Assembly (NCBI RefSeq): GCF_963678635.1
Contig: NC_087064.1
Coordinates: 68,064,025 to 68,128,024, forward strand
Direction: 5' to 3'
DNA length: 64,000 nucleotides
From: Symsagittifera roscoffensis
Lineage: Eukaryota; Xenacoelomorpha; Acoela; Convolutidae
Shown here: positions 25,094-36,907 of the stretch, in pieces
Position numbering within the stretch: position 1 is the first letter of the stretch
How the letters are laid out: every line of letters starts with the position of its first letter
Program-made: the position numbers and the translations under genes
Notes under the pieces: model-generated
Told to the model about the DNA's origin: nothing
Databases searched by the model: none
The model's input: the letters and a program-made list of their open reading frames with translations, nothing else

Positions 25094-25715
25094 CCCGGGT
25101 TGACCAAAAACGCTTATCATACAATTCTCATAAATGGGAAATTTCTTTTCATACAATTCCATACGTACAGAAAATTGTATGAAATCTCCATAATAAACAT
25201 TTTCCCATAAATGGAAATTGTATGCTAGTTGTTTTTCCCATAAACCAAAAAGTTGTTTTTTGTTACCAATTTTTTTTTCTGAAAAGTTTTGGGTTCTGTG
25301 GTACAAGTGACAAAGACCTTGGTTACTCAAAGCACCAACAGCTGGACGGTCTTGGATTTACAATGCATAGAAAACGACCTGAATTGTCTTCGAGCTGTCT
25401 TTCACAAATGATATAACAAAAATAACAAACTTTTAATTTTTGGCAAAATTTTACAATGATGATTATTTTAAATTTTTGAATTTTCAAATTATCAGGCATT
25501 GATTAAGGCATACATAGACACGCCATTCAAAAGAAATAGAAACTTTCACCGTTTTTGAAAAAAAAAATTAAGTGAAAAGGAAAAAAACCAATATTATCGT
25601 ATCCAGGATTTTGTTATGCACACAAAAAATTAAATTTTGCAAACAAAATTTTTTTTCGGAAAAGGTTTGTTTGCGTACAAAACTCGATTTGCGGTTGAAA
25701 AAAAAAACAAAAAAA
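25094..25715. mobile_element. Palindromic element F3, partial copy
   Basis: Starts with CCCGGGTTGACCAAAAACGC like the copy at 10010. It carries the same internal landmarks as 10386-10830, including 'AAGACCTTGGTTACTCAAAG', ATGATGATTATTTTAAATT and 'CGATTTGCGGTTGAAAAAAA'. The right terminal repeat is not seen. The CATAAATGG variants at its hairpin no longer match a CArG box. Confidence 0.7.
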
Positions 25716-27627
25716 CAATCAACTTTCTAAAGTTAAGTCGAATAATAAGCACAACTGTGCACAAATTTACAAATTTCATCAAAATTAGGACCCTATCAAA
25801 ATGACCAACAAAGACACTAAATCGACAAACATGTAACAAACGCTTGAAATTGGTAATCAAACATATTTTCGCACCCGGTTACAAGTTATTTGGACGAAAC
25901 ATTTTCTACATTTTTCATTTTGCTGTTGTGCAGTTTACAGTGTTTTTTTACACGGTTAAGTTTTTAGATAAAATGTATTTTTCTGTTATTCCGTCTCTCA
26001 ATATTTGTAGCAATCAGGCAAAAGACGTAGAAATAATTTTGTACTGGTGGTGGTAAAGAAAAAGACCACAAATTTCAACAAGTGTTAACTTAAGACGTTT
26101 CAGTTGTCTTACATTCAAGCCTTGGTTTAAACCAGAAAAATGGTCTTTAATATTTATGAGATAATATGTTGGAGCGCACTTGAGCAGGCAAAATGTAAAA
26201 TTTTGGCGGAAACTTGAATTGTTTGCATTTTAAGGACTTTAGATTCGTAACTAAGGGTTGACTGAAATAATAAAAAGCCAGCAAAAAGAAGAGTTGCATC
26301 AACTGCACCAATAAGGAAAAAACTTATAATGGCAGTTAATTTAAAACTTAATCAGGTTTTCTGAAATTCAAACTTAAAAATCAAATAAGACAAACTCTAA
26401 GTATGGGTTTTTCGATTATCCCCTTATAAAAATTGTCTATTAATTCATTAAAATTCAACAACAAAACAAAAAATGCCTAAAACGAAAATAAATTTTAAAA
26501 CTCTAAAACGATACAAACTGGATGCAAGCATTATATGAAAGTTAGCGTAAAAATTATATATCTCATTAAACAAAAATTTTATTGTCTCACTAATGAAATT
26601 GCTTAAGCTGAAGAATGGTCTTGAAGCACCAATTGAAGAACATGAAGAAAAAAGTAAGTGATTAAATCACTGTTCTATCAAAACCCGTTCTGAGTGTAAG
26701 TCCGGGGTGGCCTTCTCTTGAAGTAATTTTGGTTAGGGTACGACGTCTGTTTGCCATGCTATCTAATTTTCGGCCGGATAGATTCGTGCAGCTCCTTAGT
26801 CTAATACCGATCCTAATTCTACTCTTGCATTTCCTAGTCTCATTAGAGCTAGATTATACTGGTTTTCTCGCGAGGTTAGATGAGAGGAAGAGTAACTACT
26901 TTCTAAATTAAAATCTTTCTTCTCTGGCTGAAACTACAAGTAGTTTAAGCTTTACAAATTATCATAAATTTTAGTAATGGATCATGATTGGGTAGTTCTA
27001 AATACTTTACTGTGGTAATAATCAAAGAATACAATGAATATATAAGCAAAACTTGTTTAAAACTGGTTCCACCCATCCTGAGTTTACAAAATTTGCTTAT
27101 GAAGCATCGATGGAGTGAATTTCAAACTTTTAGAAAACATTCCTTGCGGGGAGTGGCACTTGCCCGTGTCAGTGAGTTATTTGTTGTCGAGAAAGATTGA
27201 ACAGGTTTGCAGAGAGTCAAAAGACCGTATTGAGGTTGGTTAGAAATCCGGGTTAATGAGGTATCTCTTTCAAGTATGGAGAGACTACGTGCACTCTCGA
27301 CTAATTGCTTGTAATGATCAAATAGCGAGACAGTGCTTAACTTTTCATAGTGAAGCGCCAAAGGATTCAGGTCCGTATTTTGAGTTTATCATCGAGTTGG
27401 CAATTGTTCTTGCCAAATGAATGCCTTTGATGCATAGCAATTTTGGCTTCAAACACTATATTTTGCAACGGTTTTGAAGTCGGCAAGCAAAACCAATAAA
27501 TTTCACAATCCAGAGTTGAAACATCGTCGAGTTTGATCTCCTTTTTGCTGCTCGTTTTTTTTTTTGCTCTGTGAAGGTTTTCAATTCATATATATATTTA
27601 TATAAATATTTAAATTTATATAAATTT

Positions 27628-27687
<60 letters not shown>

Positions 27688-29139
27688 TTTGTTCTTTTTT
27701 ATTTATATTTATATGTATATCTGCAACATTCAGTAATCTTAAATTAAAGTATGTTCTTCGTTATTCAGTTTCACAAAGCATTTCAATTATTTCAGTTATT
27801 TTTAAGAGTTACTCAAACTAAAATTAGTCTTGGCAAAAAGACATTTTTGTCTTAAGCGTTGTTGTAGCGCGTTGGGTGAACCGCAGACTATAGAACATGC
27901 CCGGGACGTTCTTTACTGATGAGTGAGGCTAGTTAGAGTTTACTGTTGAGCATCTCCTTGAGTAGTGGAGTCTTTATTTGTGTTTAACTTGTTCATTCTT
28001 TTATATCAGGTATTTTTCGTTTTGATTGTGTGATTGGGTCTTGACGAAACTTTGATTTAAGAAAATTCGAAACCCTGGATAGGCTGTCCAGTTTTAAACA
28101 TTTTTATGTATCTAATTGTATTCTTTCATAATCACCACGGTAAAGCAGATCAAAATTAGAAGAATAAAGCAACCTACACGTCTCACTAGAAAATCAAAAG
28201 GAATTGAGAATAAGTTAACACGTTTTTGAATCTATCCAGAAACAAAATTCGCATGCAAAATTTCAAACAAATATTTAAAACCCAAAATTCCGATTTTCTA
28301 GTTGAAAATAGGATAACTTATAATTCGCGAACACGCCACAAATCAAAACAGATTTGATAAAATTTTTTATGTACCAGTTAAACTACAAAAAGTTGGTTGT
28401 AAATTTTTCTCAGAAAACCGTGACAGCATATGCTTCCAAAAACTATCACTAATGAACCACACATGTTTCAGAGCTGTTCATTATGATAAGCATCTAGTAA
28501 CGAAACTTGATTACACAAGAAGTAGATTTATTCTAAAGAAATTTTACTATCAGAATTCGAAACACTACTTAATTTATGTGGGTTAGAAAGAACACAAATA
28601 CTACAATCAGTAGCACTAGCTGTATTAAAATTTATTTTTGCAGGACTGATAGTTTGTCAGATATCTAGAACCATGTTTACATTGGATATTTTAAATATAT
28701 TCAAGATTTAATTTTTCTCAAGGGAGAAAAATGTCGCCTCCAAGATATCTCTCCAAACAAAGTCTTTAGTTTTCTCCCAATTCAAAATGAATAACCAGCC
28801 ATTTTAGGATGGCATTATGTCTTGCTAGAAAGATTGACTGTCTTATACACAATGTTTATTTTTACAGGGCTTTTATTTGCACTTCTTAAAGGAACATACA
28901 ACACATAAGGAACACCTAAACAAGCCAACAGACAAGCCAGCTTGGCAAGAATTTTGTTTGCAAGTTTTTTTTGAATTTTCTCTACCTCATCAAAAAAAGA
29001 TAAAAGTAAACGCACAATTTAACAAAAACAATGAAAACGTATCATGAAAATCAAGCACATATGATAGTCCATCTCACATATTGCATGTCAGCAACAAAGA
29101 CCTGATGAAACATGTGCGCAAATAATAGAACAACGTCTG
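25716..29139. other. Intergenic DNA with one coding-like patch and TA tract
   Basis: Mostly AT-rich. Positions 27122-27361 (- strand) hold a 79-codon frame with higher G+C than its flanks, but no recognised domain and no clear splice context, so it is not called as a gene. Positions 26729-26911 (+) encode a short hydrophobic stretch (LLSLIPILILLLHFLV) that also lacks support. Nothing else is identified. Confidence 0.4.
27631..27679. repeat. (TA)n microsatellite
   Basis: About 49 bp of alternating TA within a longer stretch of only A and T (about 27580-27720). Confidence 0.95.
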
Positions 29140-29504
29140 ACACTTAAGTTCCTTTATCAAAATAACAAAAATTTTAGTCCACAATGAGCCACCAATCTCT
29201 CCATCGCTCCCTCTCTTATCATTCCAATCTCCAACGTCAACACTCATTTCTGTCATTTCTGACCTCACTTCTCCTCCCTTGCCAGTATTCAATCCCAGTT
29301 TTTTAAAATTCTCAAACAACTTATTTCACATGCACCTAAGCGATGACTCTTCCTTAATAATTTTTGACACACACAATTTTTTAATTAACCCTTCCATCAG
29401 CATGATTTTCTCGACTCAAAACCCAGTTTACTATTAAATTTTCACAACCACCTTTTTCTCCAAAAACTCCTTCAGTTGTTCCTAAACTGAAGCCACTCCA
29501 AAAC

Positions 29505-29639
29505 TTTTGACCACACAGTAAACATTACTATAGATTATGAAATGTTTTTCACTAAATATGGTAATTTCATATTCGTCTCAAAAACACGCGACGTCAATTG
29601 CTCGCATGAAGTTGTCCTAAAAACAAAAGTAATTCTGAC
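29505..29639 (+). repeat. Direct repeat, copy 1 of 135-bp segment
   Basis: Matches 30878-31012 with only a few substitutions and the same protein frame. Confidence 0.85.
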
Positions 29640-30013
29640 GCCACTTAATGTCGTTTTATACAGATACACTTTGTACAAAGCTCCCGTTAACAAGTTCCTC
29701 ATCAGCGATGTATCTTAATTATTTGAAAATACACCTCACGGTATTTTTTTCTAATTTTACATACTGTTTTAGAACAACTAATTTTCATGGCATCCTCCGA
29801 CAGTTTGACCCAGTTCATCAAATGTATATTTTTTGCACCCTCATTAACAATTTGCCTAATGAAGAGTCCTGTCCCTTTATCATCCCGCATGAAAACATCC
29901 AGCCTGTAAAATTACCAGTTTTCAAAAAATTTCCCAATATGAAATTTAACCACGAACTCTTTTATTTCATACAAACCACACCAGGATTCCGCAGTAACGC
30001 TCTTAAGAACTAA
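29505..30013 (+). pseudogene. C-rich coding-like relic, segment 1, unknown protein
   Basis: Two overlapping frames look coding. One reads FDHTVNITIDYEMFFTKYGN and on to LISDVS at a stop (29717-29719). The other (29648-30013) contains QFDPVHQMYIFCTLINNLPN and ends GFRSNALKN. The strand is strikingly rich in C and poor in G, unlike the flanks. No family was recognised. The first 135 bp are repeated at 30878-31012, where the same reading frame is preserved. It may be a decayed gene of a mobile element or of an integrated virus-like element; I cannot decide from sequence alone. Confidence 0.4.
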
Positions 30014-30126
30014 AAATAAATTTAGAATTCTTGCATAACTTCCTCCCACAAAGGAAAAACTAACCACAATGGTTTTTTACTGATTAATTATATTTATTTC
30101 GCTCACAAACTTTTTCCTTTTTCTAG

Positions 30127-30546
30127 CACCCTCCTATACACCCCAAGCTCTATCAGTGATGATGAATTAGAAAACGATCTAAATAACTTTATTCTACATC
30201 CACAACAAATTCATAAAACTAACCGACCACTTACAATTCCTCAATTAACGCAATCAGCATCACAATCAGAAAAGCCAACATCATGCATCAGTGAAACTCT
30301 CACCCGTGCACAACGTATCCTCATGAAACGAAAATACCCACTAACCCAACTCAATACTTAGTCAACCGACCATCACTATCACGATTCCTCCGCAGCAATT
30401 TTTCTAGACACACAAGCAACCAAGATTTCCTACTCGAAAATTTTCTATTTTTCCCTCACTATTGTTATAATAATCATGAACCCCAAAGCCAACGTGAATC
30501 CTACGTAGATGAACACGCTCTCGCTCCTACCCTGCCCTGGCTATGA
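30127..30546 (+). pseudogene. C-rich coding-like relic, segment 2, frameshifted
   Basis: After a strong acceptor-like CTTTTTCCTTTTTCTAG the sequence reads SSISDDELENDLNNFILHPQ and on to RAQRILMKRKYPLTQLNT, stopping at 30361. A shifted frame overlaps the stop and continues VNRPSLSRFLRSNFSRHT to APTLPWL, stopping at 30546. The composition matches segment 1. The product is acidic then basic and was not recognised. The frame change suggests decay, although an unseen intron is possible. Confidence 0.4.
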
Positions 30547-30611
30547 TTTCCACTTTACTGTCCCCTTGAAAATACCCACTTAATCGAATGAAGATGACCA
30601 ACTTTATGTAT

Positions 30612-30669
30612 CCTTGGTGAAGTCTTTCAGTTGCTAATTAAAAAATACAACTGAAAGACTTCACCAAGG
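30612..30669. repeat. Perfect 22-bp hairpin
   Basis: Left arm 30612-30633 (begins CCTTGGTGAAGTC) and right arm 30648-30669 (ends GACTTCACCAAGG) are exact reverse complements, with a 14-nt A/T-rich loop. It interrupts the coding-like relic. Confidence 0.95.
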
Positions 30670-31012
30670 TTGGAATCTCGCATGTTCTTAATCGTTTCAT
30701 CGCTCAAAAATCTAACCAGTTTCTCATTACACACTACGATCACGCAGTCATACGCTATATGGAAGATTGGCCTTGTGATACAGATCGAGCAGTTTACTCA
30801 TAGCCAACCGAAACTTTTCTTATCAAAATTGATAATGTTTTCTACCTAGATAGCTTTTACGAGAAGTTTGACCACGTTTTTGACCACACAGTAAACATTA
30901 CTATAGATTATGAAATTTATTTCACTAAATATGGTAATTTCCAATTCGTCTCAAAAACACGCGACGTCAATTGCTCGCATGAAGTTGTCCTAGAAACAAA
31001 ACTAATTCTGAC
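30669..31012 (+). pseudogene. C-rich coding-like relic, segment 3, runs into gap
   Basis: Frame VGISHVLNRFIAQKSNQFLI, then HYDHAVIRYMEDWPCDTDR, a single in-frame TAG at 30801-30803, then PTETFLIKIDNVFYLDSFYE and the repeated FDHTVNITIDYE block, cut by the assembly gap at 31013. With only one stop in about 115 codons it is recently broken, or the TAG is an error or is read through. Family unknown. Confidence 0.45.
30878..31012 (+). repeat. Direct repeat, copy 2, abutting the gap
   Basis: Second copy of 29505-29639, truncated exactly at the run of N. Confidence 0.85.
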
Positions 31013-31212
31013 NNNNNNNNNNNNNNNNNNNNNNNNNNNNNNNNNNNNNNNNNNNNNNNNNNNNNNNNNNNNNNNNNNNNNNNNNNNNNNNNNNNNNNNN
31101 NNNNNNNNNNNNNNNNNNNNNNNNNNNNNNNNNNNNNNNNNNNNNNNNNNNNNNNNNNNNNNNNNNNNNNNNNNNNNNNNNNNNNNNNNNNNNNNNNNNN
31201 NNNNNNNNNNNN
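31013..31212. other. Assembly gap, 200 N
   Basis: A run of exactly 200 N, probably a scaffold gap of conventional rather than measured size. The sequence to its right loses the C-rich composition. Confidence 0.98.
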
Positions 31213-31685
31213 GAAATAGACCAGATTGATCATCACGCAATAAAACCAATTCCAGGGTGTTAACCTTGGCTTAGTGTTATTGACATTTGACCCCAACTGA
31301 AGATCAACTACAAATTTCGAATATTTTTTCTACGGGTGCCCCACACTCAGTGATTTAATTTTTTACAAAATCATTAAGTATGTAAGCTTCAATAGCTCCT
31401 TCTTGTGAATAAATTTTGTTTTTTAGTTGAAATGATAGAACTGTAATATTTTCCTTTTTATGAGAAAAGATAAAACAAATACTTTTCTTCAGTAAAACTT
31501 TGAAGCAACGTTTTAGCTGAAGACAAATTAGCTTTTCGAAAAAGTTTTGGTTCATTTCTTTTTCCTCTTTAGAAATTAATTGATAGCTTTTACAGTTGAA
31601 CCAATTTTTTGAAAGCTAGTCTCTCCCAAGCAATTGAAATCCCTTCTTATCGTATATCTAAAGGTAAACGAAATACTTCTGCCAT

Positions 31686-31920
31686 ACCCTTACGTATGAT
31701 AAGTTCAACACCGAACGGATTGGTAAACGATAATTCGTAAGCGAGCGCAAAAAAACCTGATTTTTAAAACCATTCAATGTTGTCTGAGCTTTTAGCTCAG
31801 CCTCTTCAATATCTTAAATCTGAAAAGGTCAAATGACCAGCAGAAAGTCTACTCATCGCAGTGAGTTTATTTAAGTAATTAACGTTAGAACAGTTTATCA
31901 ATCCGTATCATTGACATTCC
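31686..31920. repeat. Repeat flanking gag relic, left copy (possible LTR remnant)
   Basis: Shares CTTACGTAT[G/T]AT.AGTTC, 'CTACTCATCGCAGTGAGTTT' and ACAGTTTATCAATCCGTA with 33654-33790 and 33900-33970 in the same orientation. The pair lies on both sides of the gag-like relic, as decayed LTRs would, but the ends were not defined. Confidence 0.4.
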
Positions 31921-32010
31921 CCTGTGAAGTTAAATTAGGTTTGAAGTCCTAATTGGATAGTAGTTTATAAAGTTCCTATGGGATTGTTTGAGTTTTATAG
32001 TCTCAGGTGA

Positions 32011-32032
32011 CTCTCTCTCTCTCTCTCTCTCT
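32011..32032. repeat. (CT)n microsatellite
   Basis: Eleven CT dinucleotides just beyond the end of the gag-like relic. Confidence 0.95.
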
Positions 32033-32045
32033 GCATTGAATTTTT

Positions 32046-33640
32046 TTATTCGACTGCTCTCTGCTTTGTTTCGTCACACCATTGTCGTTGTTGTTGTCGT
32101 CTTCTACCTACTTCTCGTGTTCTTCGCATCTTGTGTCGTCTTTTTCGGTCGCTTTGTCTTCTTTCCTCTTTCCCGTCTTTTCTTTCTATCAAAAGCACTT
32201 CCGCAGTGTCTCCGTTTGAAATGTCTACTGGAAAATTGAAGTCGATCATCTTTAATTTTTCTCTATGTTTAGGATTGGTCGCCTCGAGGAATTTCACGCA
32301 CGCCTAGAATTCGGGTGATTTGTCAGAAATTCCCGTTTCCTGGATTAGGCTTTTTAGGGTCAGTTTTTAAATTGTCGGAGTCGGGTCTGTTGGCGATTCT
32401 ATGCTGAATTTTTTTTTTCTGGCCTTCTTGTTTTATTTCGTCAGTTGTATTGATTGGAAAAAAGGGTTCCTGAATGCCTTTGCTACTGTGGACTGACGAT
32501 TTCTTATTGATTTTCTTGTTGGCTCGGCGATCGCTGTTGGAGTTTTCTTCTTTTGATTGAACGGTTTCGGTGACGGTGCAGAGTTTTCCGAGGTTATTGA
32601 CGACTCTTCTTCTTGTTTGCTTGAAGATGTCTTCTCTGAGGTTTTCGTTGTTTTGTTGTCTGTTCTGTCTTTCTCACTTGTCTTCAATTCCGTTTGGAAG
32701 CTAATTTCCCGCGCAGATGTTCTTTGTGTTGGTCGACGCCGCTTCTTTTTGGGAGACCCGTTGTTGTATCCTCCTTGAACATCGGGTGCTGTGGCGGTTC
32801 GCTGTTCAATGTTTCAAAAACGTAGGCAAGGTCCGGATCTCCGCGCGGATTTGTACGCGACACAATCACTTAGCATTGAGAGCCTGCATGTCACGTATAT
32901 CAAACGGTTAGGCACCAATGCGAATCCACTATTTCTTAGCGGTGAACACAAGCGGTGTGTGGTGTATCATTCAGTATTTTTCCTTTGTTGGTTTTAAATT
33001 TTTGTTCAAAAGTTTTGGATCTTTCACCTTTTTTGCTATACATCCACTTGTCTTCTCTATCCCCACAATATGAGCGCGCTAATTCTCTGAGGTCCTCGTG
33101 GAATTGATCCAATGTTTCGTTTTTTATCTGTTTGAGGCAAATGAAAGTTTGTTTTTTGAATGCTATAATTCTTGTTGTGATGAAAATGTCCTGCAGTGTT
33201 GTCATTCCAGTAATTTCTTTTGTTGTTGCATTTTCTAGGTCAAGGGTTGTTCTTTTCTGTTGTACTATACGCGCCGAGACAGAAATAATTAACTCTGGAC
33301 TTTCGCATCAGCCTCGTCCAACGGAAAGAGTTACGTAGTACGCCTTTATCTCTTGCCGTCTGATCTTTTTTCCCAATCAATTCGTTTTTCTTGATTTCGT
33401 AAGTCTCCGTTTTTCTCTTGCGCTTCTGTTTTGCCGAACATTTCGAGTCCGTATACTGATTCTGGGGGTTCGAATAAGGCAGGTTTGGCTCTCGACAGGT
33501 TTCTGACTTCTATTCCGTCTTTTGCGAATACCGCCATCTCTCTTATGGCTGCCCATTTGGGCCATTCTAACGACGGTTCTGCCGACACTTTTTCCCAGAA
33601 TGGGTTGATACTCAGAGGATTTTTCGTATAGCCTGATGGC
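32046..33640 (-). pseudogene. Gypsy-like LTR retrotransposon gag relic
   Basis: Read on the minus strand from about 33640. The first frame contains NPLSINPFWEKVSAEPSLEW then PKWAAIREMAVFAKDGIEV, resembling the P..EP...W..W...F start of invertebrate Gypsy gag proteins. After a frame change it reads KQTFICLKQIKNETLDQFHE then DLRELARSYCGDREDKW, the typical 'Q...ET.DQF...LR.LA' capsid motif. Next comes a charged S/T/K/E-rich stretch (32687-32433) and an Arg/Lys-rich tail (32297-32046). Several frameshifts and stops break it. No zinc knuckle, protease, RT or integrase follows, so only a gag fragment remains. The region is richer in G+C than its flanks. Confidence 0.65.
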
Positions 33641-33653
33641 TGAGCGATGTCAT

Positions 33654-34090
33654 ACTCTTACGTATTATCAGTTCTTAAACTAATCTCGTAAACCTTACAA
33701 AGTCAAATTACCAACAGAAAACTTACTCATCGCAGTGATTTTATATAAAAAGTTAACATTAGTACAGATATCAACCCATACCGGATGACAACCTCACTAG
33801 AAAACAAAAGTTCAAACGATTTGTTTTTTTTATATAGCAGTAAATTTTGCAAAGAGATCTCACGCTTTTTATTCATAAACAGAGTTTTAAACACCGACAA
33901 AAAATTTACACATCGCAGTGAGATGATATATGTAGTTAAGGTTAATACAGTTTATCAATCCATACCGGATGACAACCTCAAAAGAAAACAAAAGTTCAAA
34001 CCAATTTAAAAAATTTTTTTGAAGCAGTAAAATTTGCAAAGAGATATCACGCTCCTTCTTCATAAAGAGAATTTAAAAAGTTCAGTTTGT
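33654..34090. repeat. Tandem pair of ~180-bp repeats at 5' side of gag relic
   Basis: Units start near 33726 and 33906. Both contain CATCGCAGTGA, 'CCATACCGGATGACAACCTC', AAACAAAAGTTCAAAC and TTGCAAAGAGAT.TCACGC. Related to 31686-31920. They could be remnants of an LTR with an internal duplication. Confidence 0.6.
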
Positions 34091-35927
34091 CGTCAATTGC
34101 TTCAAAACAAACTGTTTTTTAGTGATCGAAATTTTTCAACAAATTTAAAGAAAAACAGCCCTTCTTCAAACTTTTTTGTTATGGTCGAACTGAAAAAAAA
34201 AAGAAAAATGATGTTAAGGAAATTGACGTTTTTAAAACCAGAGTGTTTATTTGAATACAAACGAGCAAACAGCAATCAGGATTGTATCATTTTAGATTTA
34301 AGGGTTTTTTGATTATGATGACTTGTTAAAGGAAATTCCGCAAAAAAATCTTAATTTTAATTATTTCAAATGTTTCTGAAAATTTGATCACAATTTGTGC
34401 CTTCTAACTACTTATACAAGAGCCTTGCAAAATTGCCGACAAAAATGAACAAAAATGGAGAGATTTCATGATGGGACTCTAGATTGATCTGCAATTTCTT
34501 GCAGCGATCGAGACTATCAGAAAATCATTTCAACTTTTTTCTTACAATGTTTATTTAGTTATTCTTTTTACGAAAGCGGATGATCAGTGTTGGTAGTAAT
34601 AAAAAATTTAGTCCGACATCAGTTTTGATGAAATTAATTTTTTTGTTTTTCAAGTTACCACGATCATTACAACAGAACTTTTCCTTTATTTTTTTCCCTT
34701 CATTTTTTCCAATTGATTAAAAGTCAAAATAAGCCAAATTGTCAAACAAGAAGCAGATTTTTGCAGAGTTTTTATTCTCTGAAATGATCATTAGGTTTTT
34801 CCAGGGTTTTACAGATAACCAGAAAAAAAAAGCGGAGTAATTCTGATTTTCAACGTGTTTTTTTATTTTTATAAATAATATTTTGATATTTTTTCCATAT
34901 ATTTTGTTCAAGGCACTTTAAAAAAAAATCGAGATTCTGGGTGTGTTAAACTGAATTCAAATTTGAATTGTGTTTTCAAAAGTTTCATCAGGGCTTAATT
35001 TTATTTGGATTTATGAAAAATTCTTCGAAGCTTGGAATTGCTATATAACTACAAAAATTGTTTTTATAAAGAATGTTCAAGCGTTCAAATTAATTTTTTT
35101 TCAGTTCACTTAAAAATTCAGTTTACTATCTAATTTTATGTTTCAGGCTTTCAGATTTCGTTTTATCATGAACAAAGTTTGAGGGGAAAGCGCGCTGCAA
35201 AAAAGAATGAAAAAAAATTGGAAAAAGTCAAAGCGTGGCAAAAATTCAAAAAAAAACGGGTAGTTGTACCTGTAATGTTTGGTTATTTCTTGTTAATTGC
35301 CAATATGATAAAATAATCAATCGTCTTAAACCGAAAAACAAAAAAAATTTTGACGTGAAGCTCCAATTTGACACTAAAATAAAAGTATTCAATCAATTAG
35401 TTTTTTGTATTTCTAACAATTTTATTACATTTTTTATCACGATTAAAAATAGATTCGAATAAAATTGCAATTTTATTATTCCAGAATAAAATGCAATTTT
35501 ATTATTCGAAAAAGGTGTGATGAATAATAATTTTTTATCAATTCACCAAAAAAAACTATTCAAATATAAATTCATTTAAGTTTTCTGTTCCAATTTTTGA
35601 AAAAAAAAGAGTAATTGTGCTCCTGGCAATTTTTTTCCTGCAGACATATGTCAGTTTCTCATTTCTTTTGAAAAACCGTGACAAAATCTTTTGTCAAAGT
35701 TTACACGAACCTTTTACTAGCATCAATTCAATATATTTTGATTCATTTTTAATTGGGAAAATTTTGAAGCTTTTAGCTCAAACAGAAACAATATTGCCAA
35801 GCAGAACAAAATAACCAAAAAAGTTTGATAAATCAGAAATACTTCATACTGAAATGTTTGAGAATAAAAAACTATAAAACATTAAAAATTTACGAACAAA
35901 TTTAGAAAAATATATCAACTAAAATTC

Positions 35928-35988
<61 letters not shown>

Positions 35989-36907
35989 ATTGGATAAAAA
36001 TGTATGCTCGTTTTGGTAGATAAAAAAAGTTAATTAAAACGACACTTTTGTGCAATTAAAACGTGGTCCTCACAATTAATTACAATTTTTGTCATTTTGG
36101 CACAATTTCTGTTACTCTTTTTGTTACAGAACATCATATAACAAGCCATAGGTTTTGCTCAAACTAGTGTAAGAAAAAAATCTGAGAATTTGTATTAGGT
36201 TAAAGTTAAAACTAAATTATGTTTTAAAAAATTTCATCAGTGGTTGAAGTTATTTAGATATAAAAAACAAGACTGGTTGTATAGCAGAGCAAAGCTCTGA
36301 ATGTTCAGACTGCTCTCTGTTGTCGAACACATGGTAATAATTGTTCAAAAAATGACAAAAAAAATTTTTTTCCAATTTTTTCCTCATTTTGCTATGTAGA
36401 GTACCATTCTATGTTTGGTAGACAAAAGGAGCAAATTGCTGTCTGTGTTCAGTTTTGAGGAATAAAGTTTTTCGCTGACATTTTGTTAGAATGAAATATA
36501 ATGAACGTTAATTACCGCAGTTTGATTTAAGTCGATAAATTATTACACGAGAATTCGCGTTTTGTTTTTGAGCTCTGACATCATTTTTTTCAGACGGTAT
36601 CAGAAACTCTGCCGAGTTAAAAGTACAACAACTTAAGGGGAGGATGTTAACTTGCTTCAAAAATTATTTTCTTTCACTTCTAAAAACAAGTTTAAAAATT
36701 TTTCTACTGCAAGTTCTTCTAAAGCTTAGAAAAAGGCATTTGAAATCAACGGTGATTCTAGTTTTACTATCTCTGAGATTGCAAAATGATTTTCAGAGGT
36801 TTTTAAGCTTTTTCATCAAAATATACAAAACCTCTCTTCTCTATAAAAAATTTCGAATCTTGTTAAATAACTCCCCCCTATTGCAATAGGAAGGAAATAG
36901 TCAACAA
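34091..36907. other. AT-rich intergenic DNA, no gene seen
   Basis: Contains a TA/TG tract (35931-35988) and a short F1 head near 36275. Open frames are rich in Phe, Lys and Asn as expected by chance in AT-rich DNA. Confidence 0.5.
35931..35988. repeat. (AT)n(GT)n microsatellite
   Basis: About 46 bp of AT followed by about 12 bp of GT. Confidence 0.95.

Noticed and set aside
26729-26911. Short hydrophobic frame that could be a membrane peptide
   Set aside because: Non-ATG start, no homology, no splice signals; a chance frame in T-rich DNA is likely.
27122-27361. 79-codon minus-strand frame of moderate G+C
   Set aside because: Composition is suggestive but there is no domain, neighbour or repeat support.
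27915-27940. CTGATGAG word suggesting a hammerhead ribozyme
   Set aside because: The required second core element (GAAA after stem II) and the closing stems are missing.
30801-30803. In-frame TAG as possible programmed read-through or recoded stop
   Set aside because: Neighbouring segments already show frameshifts, so decay is the simpler explanation.
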